Shown: positions 1 through 7,671, counted from the stretch's first letter. The stretch: DNA of 20,198 nt from Devosia sp. (GCA_025352765.1 JANXSI010000010.1:1-20198), one strand, 5' to 3'. Made by a program: numbers and translations. The notes: generated from the letters alone by a model not told the origin.

Positions 1-146
1 CCCAGCCGGATCATGTAGGCGCCGCGCGTTGCGTCGCCCACCAGCGTCAGATCGCGCGCCGGCCCGCGTACCGGGGTCAGCATATAGACGCCGACACCGA
101 TGCCGATAACGACCACTACCCCGATGAGCCATGTAAGGAGCCGCAT
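1..146 (-). CDS. N-terminus of a membrane-anchored c-type cytochrome-like protein (partial)
   Basis: Only the first 48 codons are inside the window; the gene runs off the left edge. The protein opens with MRLLTWLIG and a single strongly hydrophobic segment at about residues 4-23, which would act as a signal anchor. It is followed by a short periplasmic stretch ending GDATRGAYMIRL. That GDxxRGxYM pattern is what normally precedes the CxxCH haem site in small membrane-bound cytochromes c of dehydrogenase complexes. The haem motif itself would lie outside the window, so the family call is inference. A GGGAAG ribosome site lies a few bases before the ATG. Confidence 0.55.
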   Translation of the reverse strand, partial: MRLLTWLIGVVVVIGIGVGVYMLTPVRGPARDLTLVGDATRGAYMIRL

Positions 147-274
147 GCTGCTTCCCGCCTCCATTTGGCCGGAGGAAAGCAGACCGGACCCCGAACGGCA
201 ACCCGACAAACATTTCGGTGAACCGGGATTAAGCGCGACAGGTCGTCGGAGAAATCAGGGGGACGCGCCTCTCC

Positions 275-1228
275 TCACCCCTTGTGCAGCACCGCGTCCA
301 CTTCGGCGCGGGTCGGCGGGTTGGCGCCGATGCGGCTGCAATTGATGCCGGCGGCGACCGCGCCGAACCACAGCATCTCGCCGAGCGCCTTTGCGTCGAG
401 CGCGCCTAGTTTTGCCGGCGCCAGCGCGCCATGGTCGGTGAGCCAGGTGAGCACCCCCGCCATCAGCGTGTCGCCCGCCCCGACATTGTCGCCACCGGGC
501 GCCGCCGGATAGACCGCCGAGCGCGTCTTGCCCGCCGCGGTGAAGGCCAGCGAACCTTCGGCACCGAGCGTGATGATCGCCAGCTTGCAATTGGGCCGCG
601 CCAGCATCGCCGCCGCATGCGCCTCGAGCGACAGCGTCTTGTCGAGTTCCGCCAGATCCTCTTCCGACACCTTGATGACGTGCGCGAGGTCGAGGAACGC
701 ATCGAGCCGCTGGCGATAGCCCGCCATGTCGTCGATCAGCGACGGCCGCACATTGGGATCGTGCGAGATCGTCGCGCCGCGCGCCACGGCCGCCTTGACC
801 ACATCGAGCCAGACCGCTGAATCACCGGGCTCGATCGGGCAGAACCCCCCGATCTGGTAAACGGTCAGATCCTTCGGCAGCGCCGCGATCAGGCCCTCGC
901 GAGCGAACGCCCGGTCGGCCTCGCGGTAAAACGCATAGCGCGGGTTGCCGCGGCCGTCGTCGCTGACCACCGCCAGCGTCGTATAGGCATCGACCCGGTC
1001 CTTCAGCAGCACCTCGACCCCCGCCGCCGCGAGCGGCTCGAGGATATAGTCGCCGAACGCATCCTTGCTGATCGGGCAGAGAAAGCCGGTGCTGGCCCCC
1101 AGCTTGCTGAGCGCGATGGCGCAGTTCATCGGCGAGCCGCCCGGATGGGCGTGCATCTGGATGACGCCGCCTGTCCGCTCCGGATACGTCTTCAGGTCAA
1201 CCAGGCTTTCGCCGCCGACAACAAACAT
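275..1228 (-). CDS. PfkB-family sugar kinase (fructokinase-like)
   Basis: This 317-residue protein is a ribokinase/PfkB-fold kinase that would phosphorylate a sugar or sugar derivative with ATP in the cytoplasm. The first PfkB signature is seen at residues 30-44 (GGSPMNCAIALSKLG) and the second at 247-260 (DNVGAGDTLMAGVL). Asp253 in GAGD is the expected catalytic base. DPNVRP at 157-162 is also typical. The length is normal for fructokinases. The frame stays open upstream, but ATG 1228 is chosen because a GGGAGGAC ribosome site precedes it and the fold begins directly with MFVVGGESL. It is divergent from the dehydrogenase/aldo-keto reductase fusion and shares a 152-base promoter region, so a common sugar pathway is likely. 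The exact substrate cannot be read from the sequence; asparagine replaces the usual threonine in the DTxGAGD motif. Confidence 0.85.
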   Translation of the reverse strand: MFVVGGESLVDLKTYPERTGGVIQMHAHPGGSPMNCAIALSKLGASTGFLCPISKDAFGDYILEPLAAAGVEVLLKDRVDAYTTLAVVSDDGRGNPRYAFYREADRAFAREGLIAALPKDLTVYQIGGFCPIEPGDSAVWLDVVKAAVARGATISHDPNVRPSLIDDMAGYRQRLDAFLDLAHVIKVSEEDLAELDKTLSLEAHAAAMLARPNCKLAIITLGAEGSLAFTAAGKTRSAVYPAAPGGDNVGAGDTLMAGVLTWLTDHGALAPAKLGALDAKALGEMLWFGAVAAGINCSRIGANPPTRAEVDAVLHKG

Positions 1229-1294
1229 GCCGTCCTCCCAATCCGCGCTCTGGTTAGCGCGTCCGATCTTACGATTCCAGATTCTTATGCGTGC

Positions 1295-1306
1295 GGAATC
1301 GATTCC
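1295..1306. promoter_or_regulatory. LacI-type palindromic operator candidate
   Basis: GGAATCGATTCC is a perfect 12-base palindrome with a central CG and the AAnCGnTT core typical of LacI/GalR-family operators. It lies in the divergent gap between the sugar kinase and the Gfo/Idh/MocA-aldo/keto reductase gene, 67 bases from the kinase start and 75 from the fusion start. A sugar-responsive repressor could therefore control both. No LacI-family gene is in the window. Confidence 0.45.
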
Positions 1307-1380
1307 CAATCCGGCCGGGCTTGGCTATTGAGGAACGTACAACAAGCGGCGCCCCAAGGCGCGGGACGAGGATTTTCGAT

Positions 1381-3396
1381 ATGGCACTGCAAGGCACCAC
1401 CATCCGCTGGGGCATTCTGGGACCGGGCGAGATCGCCAAGGCCTTCCGCGACGGCGTCAAGGCCTCGCGCACCGGGAAGCTCGTGGCCATCGCCAGCCGC
1501 AATCCGCAGAAACCGAGCCTTCCAGTCGATTTCCCCGGCGCCCGCATCCTCGACGGCTACGACGCCCTGCTCAAGGATCCAGAGGTCGACGCCATCTACA
1601 TCGCGACGCCGCATCCCGGCCACGCCGAATGGGCGATCAAGGCCGCCGAAGCCGGCAAGCACGTGCTGGTCGAAAAGCCGATGGCGCTCAGCGCCTTCGA
1701 GGCCGACGCCATGTTCAACGCCGCGCGCAAGGCCAACACCTTCCTCGGCGAAGCCTTCATGTATCGCCTGCACCCGATCACCAAGAAGCTCGCAGAGCTG
1801 GTCTCGACCGGCGCCATCGGCGAAGTCCGGATGATCCAGTCGAGCTTCGGCTTCCAGATGGGCAAATTCCTGCCCGAACATCGCCTGTTCGCCAACGACA
1901 TGGCCGGCGGCGGTATTCTCGACGTCGGTGGCTATACCGCTTCGATCGCCCGCTTCATCGCCGGTGCGGCCGCCGGCAAGCCGTTCCTCGACCCGGTCAA
2001 GGTCGTCGGCAGCGCCCATCTGGGCAAGGCCGGGACCGACGAATGGGCGGCCGCCGTGCTCGAATTCGACACCGGTGTGATCGCGCAGATTTCCTGCTCG
2101 ATCTTCGTCCAGCTCGAAAACGTCCTCCGCATCCACGGCGGCACCGGCCGCATCGAGGTCAAGGACTTCTGGTTCGCCGGCGGCGACCGCAGCGGCGGTC
2201 CGGGCAACATCGAGATCATCCGCAATGACGGGACGCGCGAAACCGTCAGCGTCGGCCCGCAGCCTCACCTCTATTCGTTCGAGGCCGATGGCGCCGGCGA
2301 GGCGATCCTTGCCGGCAAGCGCGAGTTCGCCCCCCCCGGCATGACCTGGGCCGACAGCCTCGGCAACCTCCGCGTCCAGGATGCCTGGCGCGCCGCCGCC
2401 CGCCTCGAATATGGCATCGAGAAATCGGCCAAGCGCACCGCCACGCTCAAGGGCACGCCGCTCCAGCACGGCGGCACCCGCATCGCCAAGCGCAGCATCC
2501 CGGGCGTCAAGAAACCCGCCTCGGTCGTCGCCATGGGGTTTGAGGATTTCCGCACCTTCTCGAGCGCCGCCATCATGCTCGACGGCTTCTTTGAGGCCGG
2601 CGGCAATCTCTACGACACCGCCTTCGTCTACGGCGCCGGCCAGACCGAGGCGCTGTTCGGCGAATGGCACACCAATCGCGGCGTACGCGAGGACGTCGTC
2701 GTCATCGGCAAGGGCGCTCACTCGCCGCTCTGCTACCCCGACGTCATCGGCAAGCAGCTCAGCCAGTCGCTCGATCGCCTCAAGACCGACTATGTCGACC
2801 TCTATTTCATGCACCGCGACAATCTCGACGTCCCGGTCGGCGAATTCGTCGACGCCATGGATGCCGAGGTCAAGGCCGGGCGCATCCGCGGCCCGTTCGG
2901 CGGCTCCAACTGGACCAAGGCGCGCATGGACGAGGCGATCGCCTATGCCGAGCGCACCGGCAAGCAGGCGCCCGGCGCGCTCAGCAACAATTTCGCCCTC
3001 GCCGAAATGATCAAGCCGATCTGGGCGGGCTGCATCGCCGCCTCCGACGACGCCTACAAGGCTTGGCTGATCGAGCACCAGATCCCCAACTTCTCCTGGT
3101 CGAGCCAGGCCCGCGGCTTCTTCACCGACCGCGCCGGCCGCGACAAGCGCGACAACGCCGAGCTGGTCGACACCTGGTATTCGGACAGCAATTTCGCCCG
3201 CCGTGACCGCGCCATCGAACTCAGCAAGCAGCTCGGCGCCAGCCCGATCCATATCGCTCTCGCTTACGTTCTGGCGCAGCCCTTCCCCTCGATCCCGCTG
3301 ATCGGGCCGCGCCGCCTCGACGAACTCGACGATTCGATCAAGGCGCTGTCGATCAAGCTGACCCCCGAGCAGGTGCGCTGGCTCGAGCGGGGCTGA
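1381..3396 (+). CDS. Gfo/Idh/MocA dehydrogenase fused to an aldo/keto reductase
   Basis: This 671-residue protein contains two complete NAD(P)-dependent oxidoreductases. Residues 1 to about 345 are Gfo/Idh/MocA: a Rossmann start WGILGPGEIAKAF (10-22), the EKP motif at 98-100, and a C-terminal sheet including GGGILDVGGY (177-185). Residues of about 365-671 are an aldo/keto reductase barrel with the full catalytic tetrad: Asp412 and Tyr417 (YDTAFVYG), Lys444 (VIGKGAH) and His478 (YFMHRDN). The barrel ends with IPLIGPRRLDEL, the usual cofactor-binding region. Both halves have normal length, so neither appears decayed, and there is no frameshift at the junction. ATG 1381 follows a GGACGAGGA ribosome site. 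The neighbouring PfkB kinase suggests sugar or polyol metabolism, perhaps oxidation by one half and reduction by the other. The substrate is unknown. Confidence 0.9.
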   Translation: MALQGTTIRWGILGPGEIAKAFRDGVKASRTGKLVAIASRNPQKPSLPVDFPGARILDGYDALLKDPEVDAIYIATPHPGHAEWAIKAAEAGKHVLVEKPMALSAFEADAMFNAARKANTFLGEAFMYRLHPITKKLAELVSTGAIGEVRMIQSSFGFQMGKFLPEHRLFANDMAGGGILDVGGYTASIARFIAGAAAGKPFLDPVKVVGSAHLGKAGTDEWAAAVLEFDTGVIAQISCSIFVQLENVLRIHGGTGRIEVKDFWFAGGDRSGGPGNIEIIRNDGTRETVSVGPQPHLYSFEADGAGEAILAGKREFAPPGMTWADSLGNLRVQDAWRAAARLEYGIEKSAKRTATLKGTPLQHGGTRIAKRSIPGVKKPASVVAMGFEDFRTFSSAAIMLDGFFEAGGNLYDTAFVYGAGQTEALFGEWHTNRGVREDVVVIGKGAHSPLCYPDVIGKQLSQSLDRLKTDYVDLYFMHRDNLDVPVGEFVDAMDAEVKAGRIRGPFGGSNWTKARMDEAIAYAERTGKQAPGALSNNFALAEMIKPIWAGCIAASDDAYKAWLIEHQIPNFSWSSQARGFFTDRAGRDKRDNAELVDTWYSDSNFARRDRAIELSKQLGASPIHIALAYVLAQPFPSIPLIGPRRLDELDDSIKALSIKLTPEQVRWLERG

Positions 3397-3431
3397 CGCA
3401 GTCTGGCTTGAGCGCAGTTGACGGCAGTCGG

Positions 3432-3487
3432 CCTCCTCTCCCGTTTACGGGGGAGGGGGACCGCCGTCGGCGGTGGAGGGGGCGGCC
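3432..3487. repeat. C/G-rich palindromic intergenic repeat, copy A1
   Basis: A CTCCCGT..ACGGGGGAG hairpin is followed by a perfect stem ACCGCC-GTC-GGCGGT (3460-3474) and a run GGAGGGGGCGGCC. The same architecture (outer C/G arm pair, an inner stem, then GGnGGGGG) recurs at 17262-17333, which indicates a dispersed repeat family. It lies just downstream of the fusion gene and could fold in the mRNA, perhaps ending transcription, although no U-tract follows. Confidence 0.6.
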
Positions 3488-3539
3488 ACCCGATCAGTGG
3501 CCTCCCGCCTTGCCGCTCCAAGAATCTTCCACTCACCCC

Positions 3540-3570
3540 GGAATAACCCCGCAGACCCGCTGTTGTAGTC
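3540..3570 (+). promoter_or_regulatory. Candidate ECF sigma-factor promoter
   Basis: GGAATAAC at 3540-3547 resembles the GGAAT/GGAAC type of ECF -35 element. TGTTGTAGTC at 3561-3570 lies at a suitable -10 distance. It sits 48 bases before the first gene of an operon that encodes an ECF sigma factor, and such operons are commonly autoregulated. The match is by eye to a general pattern only. Confidence 0.35.
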
Positions 3571-3617
3571 TCCGTGCGCTGCCTCAACGGCACGCCTCAC
3601 CGCAAAGGGAGACCGTC

Positions 3618-4022
3618 ATGAAACTCAGCACTCTGCTTCTGGGCGCAGCCGCCATCGGCCTGCTCTCGACCTCTTTCGCCTTCGCCGAGGACTATCTCGG
3701 CGGCGCCGTCAAAACCTCCGAGATCGGCGGCAAGCAGGTCCTGACCGATGCCAAGGGGATGACCCTCTACATCTGGGACAAGGACGCGGTCGGCGTGTCC
3801 AACTGCTACGACAAGTGCGCCACGGCCTGGCCGCCGGTGCTGGTCGACGCCTCGACCGCGGTCACCGGCGACTTCACCCTGGTTGATCGTAAGGATACCG
3901 ACAAGAAGGTCGTCGCCTACAAGGGCTGGCCGCTGTATCTGTGGATCAAGGACACCAAGCCGGGCGACACCACCGGCGACGGCGTCGGCGGCACCTGGCA
4001 CACCGCCGTCGAAGGCATGTAA
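3618..4022 (+). CDS. Secreted COG4315-type repeat protein
   Basis: This 134-residue protein has a clear signal peptide (residues 1-23, cleavage after AFA) and no lipobox cysteine. The mature part has two related motifs typical of the 'secreted repeat of unknown function' family (COG4315): DAKGMTLYIWDKD at 44-56, and YKGWPLYLWIKDTKPGDTTG at 101-120, ending in a GGTWHTA segment. Cys63 and Cys67 (SNCYDKCATAWPP) could bind metal or form a disulfide, as expected for the family. The biochemical function of the family is not established. A GGGAGA ribosome site supports the ATG. The next gene, an ECF sigma factor, starts 27 bases after the stop, so this protein is probably in the sigma regulon and may act in an envelope or oxidative stress response. 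Confidence 0.85.
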   Translation: MKLSTLLLGAAAIGLLSTSFAFAEDYLGGAVKTSEIGGKQVLTDAKGMTLYIWDKDAVGVSNCYDKCATAWPPVLVDASTAVTGDFTLVDRKDTDKKVVAYKGWPLYLWIKDTKPGDTTGDGVGGTWHTAVEGM

Positions 4023-4035
4023 GCCAAGGACGAGC

Positions 4036-4041
4036 AAGGAG
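4036..4041 (+). promoter_or_regulatory. Ribosome-binding site fixing a TTG start
   Basis: AAGGAG, seven bases before TTG 4049, is the strongest ribosome site in this stretch. It decides the start of the ECF sigma gene, because the reading frame has no ATG or GTG at a position that fits the family. Confidence 0.75.
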
Positions 4042-4048
4042 CTGCATC

Positions 4049-4558
4049 TTGCAGCAATTCTTGGACGAGATCGAAAGCATCGTGCCGGCGCTTCGCCGGT
4101 ACGCGCGGGCGTTGACCCGCAATGCCGATCGCGCCGACGATCTCGTCCAGGACTGCCTCGAGCGCGCCATCCGCAAGCAGGCGCTGTGGCAGCCGACGGG
4201 ATCGCTGAAATCCTGGCTGTTCCGCATCCTGCTCAATCTCTACCGCAACGAGCTGCGCGTCGCCCGGCGCCGCGGCGAGCACGTGGCGGTTGAGACTCTT
4301 CTGGTCGAGCCCTCCGTTGCTCCTGCACAGCCTGGCCGTATCGCGCTCGCCGAAATGGCACGGGCCATCGACACGCTGGTCGCCGACCAGCGCGAGGCCC
4401 TGCTGCTCGTCGTGCTCGAGGGCCTGAGCTATTCGGAAGCCGCCAGCGTGCTGGGCATTCCGATGGGAACTTTGATGTCGCGGCTCGGCCGAGCGAGGGC
4501 CGCGCTGCGCGCCGCGACCGGCTCTGGTGAAGAGCCGCGACTGAGGACTGTGAAATGA
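4049..4558 (+). CDS. ECF-type RNA polymerase sigma factor
   Basis: This 169-residue protein is a two-domain extracytoplasmic-function sigma factor, which directs RNA polymerase to stress promoters. Region 2 is at about residues 9-75 and includes the -10 recognition helix DDLVQDCLERAIRK (30-43) and SLKSWLFRILLNLYRNELR. Region 4 is at about 103-153 with the helix-turn-helix GLSYSEAASVLGIPMGTLMS, which reads the -35 element. A short acidic linker joins them. The start is TTG with an ideal AAGGAG site; starting there gives the normal family length and N-terminus. The stop overlaps the start of the anti-sigma gene in an ATGA sequence, so the two are translationally coupled. The ECF subgroup cannot be assigned by eye. 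Confidence 0.92.
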   Translation: MQQFLDEIESIVPALRRYARALTRNADRADDLVQDCLERAIRKQALWQPTGSLKSWLFRILLNLYRNELRVARRRGEHVAVETLLVEPSVAPAQPGRIALAEMARAIDTLVADQREALLLVVLEGLSYSEAASVLGIPMGTLMSRLGRARAALRAATGSGEEPRLRTVK

Positions 4559-5370
4559 GCCGCCCGCCGTTTGCGATCGATACCGATGCGCTGCACGCCT
4601 TTGCCGATGGGCAACTGAGCGCCGCTGAGCGCGGTGCTGTCGAGCAATACCTTGCGCTTCATCCCGAGGCCGCCGCGCTGGTGACGCAGTGGCAGCGCCA
4701 GAACGACGCCATCACCACGCTGTTTTCCGCTCCTGCCAGCGAACCCATTCCGGCCCGGCTTCTGCCGCAGCGCATCGCATCGGGCGTCCGGCACGAGCGG
4801 CAGCAGAGCCTCCGCAATCTCGCCGCCGCGCTAATCCTTGTCATCCTCGGGGGCGGCATCGGCTGGTACGGCCGCGACTATCTGGTGCCGGTCGAGGCAT
4901 CGAGCGACGTTTTGATCGACCAGGCGGTGACCGCCCACACCCTCTACGTGAAGGAAAAGCTGCACGCCGTCGAAGTGCCGGCCGATGCGCCCAATCTCAT
5001 GCGCTGGCTCAGCAACCGCATTTCCACCCCGATCGACGCCCCCAACCTGACGGCGCAGGGCTTTACCTTCATCGGCGGCCGGCTGCTGCCCGGCTACGAC
5101 GACGCAGCGCCCGGCCCGGCGGCGCAGTTGATGTATGAGAACGCCTCGGCCGAGCGCCTGACGCTCTACATCACCGCGCCCCTGCCCGACAAAAAGGAAG
5201 TCTGGAAGTTCGCCGCACGCGATGGCGTCGAGGCCTATTACTGGGCCAATGACGCGGTGACCTGCACCATCGTCAGCGACCTGCCGGAAGCCGACGTGAA
5301 GATGCTGGGCAAGAAGATCTTCGAACAGCTCACCCGCCGCCCGGATTCCAACTGGAACCCCGCCGGCTAG
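4555..5370 (+). CDS. Membrane-anchored anti-sigma factor
   Basis: This 271-residue protein follows the ECF sigma gene with a 4-base overlap, the classic sigma/anti-sigma layout. The cytoplasmic N-terminus (1-85) contains DALHAFADGQLSAAERGAVE, which resembles the anti-sigma domain of the zinc-finger (ZAS/zf-HC2) class. The HxxxCxxC zinc-ligand pattern is absent, however, so it would be a zinc-free version. One membrane helix is seen at about 87-105 (LRNLAAALILVILGGGIGW). The rest (106-271) would be a periplasmic sensor domain. Its role would be to hold the sigma factor inactive at the membrane until an envelope signal arrives. The signal is unknown. Confidence 0.85.
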   Translation: MSRPPFAIDTDALHAFADGQLSAAERGAVEQYLALHPEAAALVTQWQRQNDAITTLFSAPASEPIPARLLPQRIASGVRHERQQSLRNLAAALILVILGGGIGWYGRDYLVPVEASSDVLIDQAVTAHTLYVKEKLHAVEVPADAPNLMRWLSNRISTPIDAPNLTAQGFTFIGGRLLPGYDDAAPGPAAQLMYENASAERLTLYITAPLPDKKEVWKFAARDGVEAYYWANDAVTCTIVSDLPEADVKMLGKKIFEQLTRRPDSNWNPAG

Positions 5371-6104
5371 AGCTTCAGTTCCCAGACGGCTTCGTGCGGA
5401 CCGATCGGCCACGGGGCCGCCGGAGAGAACCGCCAGAGATTGGTCACCGGCACCTTGTGCTGGCTCGCATAGAGCCCGATCTGGGCCAGCTTGCCGGCCG
5501 CGGCGCGCCAGCTGTGCCGGACGAGCCGCCCGCCGGCTGCCGCACGCAGATCCTTGAGGTCCCGCCAGCGGCGTCGCAGGCGCGCGGCATAGGGCAGGTC
5601 TTCGTACAAGAAGAGCCGTGATCCGGCCCCCCGCTGACCGAACCACTCGAGAGCCACGGCGCGAACGGCCAGATGATTGATGTGCCTGCCGATGCCGGCT
5701 GGACAGAACACATCCGCGGGGGCGTCGGCGGTGAGATGATCGAGGGCCCCGCGCAGCCGCATCCGGATCTGGGCAATGTCGTCCTCGAGGCCCGCCGGAT
5801 CGAACACCCGGCGATCCCGCAGCATCGGCTCCGCTGCGCCAAGCGCGAGCCGGCTCAAGCAGGCGCCTGCGGCGAACTGCGCGTCCTCGGCATCGCGGAC
5901 GGCACCGATCTGCTCCACCAGCGCCGGCGTCACCGTCACCCGGGTCCCGGTCGCCGCCACATAGGCCCCGCGTGTAAAGATGTTGACCAGCGTCCCGCCC
6001 GGATGCAGAGCCGCAAACGTTCCGAGCGAGAAGGCGATGTCGTCGAAATGCGGCGACAGGTAAATTCTGTTGGCGGCGTCGCCTATGTTGCGCATCGGCT
6101 TCAT
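5367..6104 (-). CDS. PIG-L/LmbE-family N-deacetylase
   Basis: This protein of about 245 residues has the two zinc-binding signatures of the PIG-L/LmbE fold: SPHFDDIAFSLG at 17-28 (His19 and Asp22 as ligand and base candidates) and GIGRHINHLAVR at 137-148 (His144 as the third ligand). Such enzymes remove acetyl groups from N-acetylglucosamine in glycoconjugates or thiol cofactors. ATG 6104 is chosen over GTG 6113 because a weak GGTGG site precedes it; neither ribosome site is good. It is divergent from the glycosyltransferase-like gene at 6143, and the pair may serve one surface-glycan modification. Its stop codon overlaps that of the anti-sigma gene within one CTAG. Confidence 0.8.
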   Translation of the reverse strand: MKPMRNIGDAANRIYLSPHFDDIAFSLGTFAALHPGGTLVNIFTRGAYVAATGTRVTVTPALVEQIGAVRDAEDAQFAAGACLSRLALGAAEPMLRDRRVFDPAGLEDDIAQIRMRLRGALDHLTADAPADVFCPAGIGRHINHLAVRAVALEWFGQRGAGSRLFLYEDLPYAARLRRRWRDLKDLRAAAGGRLVRHSWRAAAGKLAQIGLYASQHKVPVTNLWRFSPAAPWPIGPHEAVWELKL

Positions 6105-6142
6105 GCTACCCACCGGCCGGCCGGGAAGATAGTGACCACTCC

Positions 6143-6994
6143 ATGAGCAAGCGCCTTTATCAATTGCCGCCCTTTCCTCGCCTCCGCAACTTAGCGATGA
6201 GCACCGTTGGCACGCTCCGAGCGCTAGTCCTCCGGCTGGTGCTAGCGCCCGTCAGTTGGCAGATCCGGCAGCAGCTTTCCCGCCTTCCGGTAGTGGGCGG
6301 TTTGGGCAGCATCCCCAGCCGCGCCGGCAGTCTGCCGCGCGTCCTCGACACCATCCTGCCTCAGGTCGAGCGACTGCATCTTTTCCTGCACGGCTACGAG
6401 TCGGTTCCGCCCGAAGTGATCCGGCCGGGCGTCGTCGTACACCTCGCGCCAGCCTCAGATCCCTACCGGACAGCTGGTAAGTTCTTTGGTCTCGCGCAGG
6501 AGCCACAACCCTGCATCTACTGCACCTTCGATGACGATATCCTCTATGGCGATGGCCATGTCGCGCGGCTGCGTGCAGCTCTGATCCGCTACAGTGGACG
6601 GGCCCTCGTCGGCATCCACAGCGCCAGCTTTCGTCCGTCCACCGGTAGCTACCTGCATCGCCAGGTCACCCGGCATTTTACCCGCGGCCTCTGGGTCGAC
6701 CAACTGGCTGACGAGATCGGCACCGGAACCGGCGCCTTCGTCTCGAGCGTGCTGCCGGTCGATCCAACAACCTGGCCGCACGGATTCATGGATGATTTGA
6801 TGATGGCGATCGAGGCTGAGGCGCGCGGCGTCCCGCGCGTTGCAGTGGCCCGCCCCAAGGGCAGCCTTACGGCCCTCGGACGCCATCAGCCTGACAGCAT
6901 CTATGCCAAGGTCAGGCAGGACGACTCGGCCCAGACCGAGCAAATGCAGCGGCTGCTGCACCTCACCCGCCGAAACCTGCTATTTCACCACTAA
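6143..6994 (+). CDS. Glycosyltransferase-like protein (GT-A type)
   Basis: This 283-residue protein looks like a GT-A fold sugar transferase. GLGSIPSRAGSLPRVLDTIL (53-72) resembles the nucleotide-sugar entry strand and helix of this fold. CTFDDDILYGDG (127-138) supplies an acidic metal-binding triad, Asp130-132. HGFMDDLMMAIEA (213-225) resembles the acceptor-side acidic motif. There is no membrane helix, although residues 20-38 are moderately hydrophobic. The start is uncertain: ATG 6143 has a poor ribosome site, and the in-frame Met19 is an alternative. Its codon use appears less GC-biased than its neighbours (several TTA, CTA and AGT-type codons at the 5' end), possibly a sign of transfer. 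The deacetylase next to it fits glycan chemistry, but donor and acceptor are unknown. Confidence 0.65.
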   Translation: MSKRLYQLPPFPRLRNLAMSTVGTLRALVLRLVLAPVSWQIRQQLSRLPVVGGLGSIPSRAGSLPRVLDTILPQVERLHLFLHGYESVPPEVIRPGVVVHLAPASDPYRTAGKFFGLAQEPQPCIYCTFDDDILYGDGHVARLRAALIRYSGRALVGIHSASFRPSTGSYLHRQVTRHFTRGLWVDQLADEIGTGTGAFVSSVLPVDPTTWPHGFMDDLMMAIEAEARGVPRVAVARPKGSLTALGRHQPDSIYAKVRQDDSAQTEQMQRLLHLTRRNLLFHH

Positions 6995-7024
6995 GTCGGG
7001 CCTTGGCGGTTGAGGCGCGCGCCG

Positions 7025-7576
7025 TCACCGCGCCGGCGCCATCCGCCCCAGCACACCGTCCTTGAGCACATAGCGGTGATAGAGCGCGGCTGCGGCATGT
7101 GCCGCGGCGACGTAGATGATCGCCCAGCCGACGATGTTGTGGAGATTCTCGAGTGTGTGCGCGGTCGCTCGGTCAGGGCTCAGAACACTCGGGATCGAGA
7201 ACAGCCCGAAGAACGAAAACTCCTCGCCCTGCAGCCAGCGGAGGCCGAAGCCGAGTCCGACCTGCGCAACGAGCAGCAGATAGAGCACACCGTGCACAAC
7301 GTGCGAGGCGATGTCGTTGAACCGCGACCCGGTCCCGCCAAGCTTGCGGCCCGCAAGCACCCGCCACGCCAGCCGCGCTACCAGAACCACCGCGAGGGCG
7401 ATGCCGAGCGACACGTGGACGCCCTCCAGATAGCGCAATCCCCATGAGCGTGGGGCGTTGTTCCAAAGCAGCGGCGTGCAGAACAGCGCCAGGACCGCCA
7501 GGGCCGTCAGCCAGTGGAAGGCGATGGTCACGCGGTCGTAGCGATCGCGGGCTGCGGGAATGGCGGTCTTGATCAT
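7025..7576 (-). CDS. Cytochrome b561
   Basis: This 183-residue protein is a four-helix, dihaem b-type cytochrome of the inner membrane that passes electrons from ubiquinol. It starts with RYDRVTIAFHWLTALAVLAL, the usual first helix with haem-ligand candidate His21. The other helices are at about 52-73 (with His54), 90-112 (His92/His95) and 140-168 (His146, His160, His167). The length matches prokaryotic b561 proteins. Members of this family can act as superoxide:ubiquinone oxidoreductases. It faces the glycosyltransferase-like gene tail to tail with a 30-base gap and no clear terminator. The neighbouring lactate-type dehydrogenase is on the same strand upstream, in the order b561 after dehydrogenase, with 95 bases between them, so loose co-transcription is possible. 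Confidence 0.9.
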   Translation of the reverse strand: MIKTAIPAARDRYDRVTIAFHWLTALAVLALFCTPLLWNNAPRSWGLRYLEGVHVSLGIALAVVLVARLAWRVLAGRKLGGTGSRFNDIASHVVHGVLYLLLVAQVGLGFGLRWLQGEEFSFFGLFSIPSVLSPDRATAHTLENLHNIVGWAIIYVAAAHAAAALYHRYVLKDGVLGRMAPAR

Positions 7577-7671
7577 CGGGTCACTCTGCGGTTCGGGGCG
7601 AGCCCACCATCGGCGTACGCGCCGGTCGGGCCAACTTAAATCCCGGCAATCCGCATTACGTTCCCGACAGG

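Noticed and set aside
1285..3252. A 655-codon open frame on the minus strand opposite the Gfo/aldo-keto reductase fusion
   Set aside because: It is Asp/Glu/Ala/Val-rich without domain motifs, and is the antisense shadow of a GC-rich gene whose plus-strand product has two complete active sites.
7625..7658. Terminator downstream of lldD from the GTCGGG/CCCGAC inverted repeat
   Set aside because: The stem is only six bases with a 22-base loop and no T-run.
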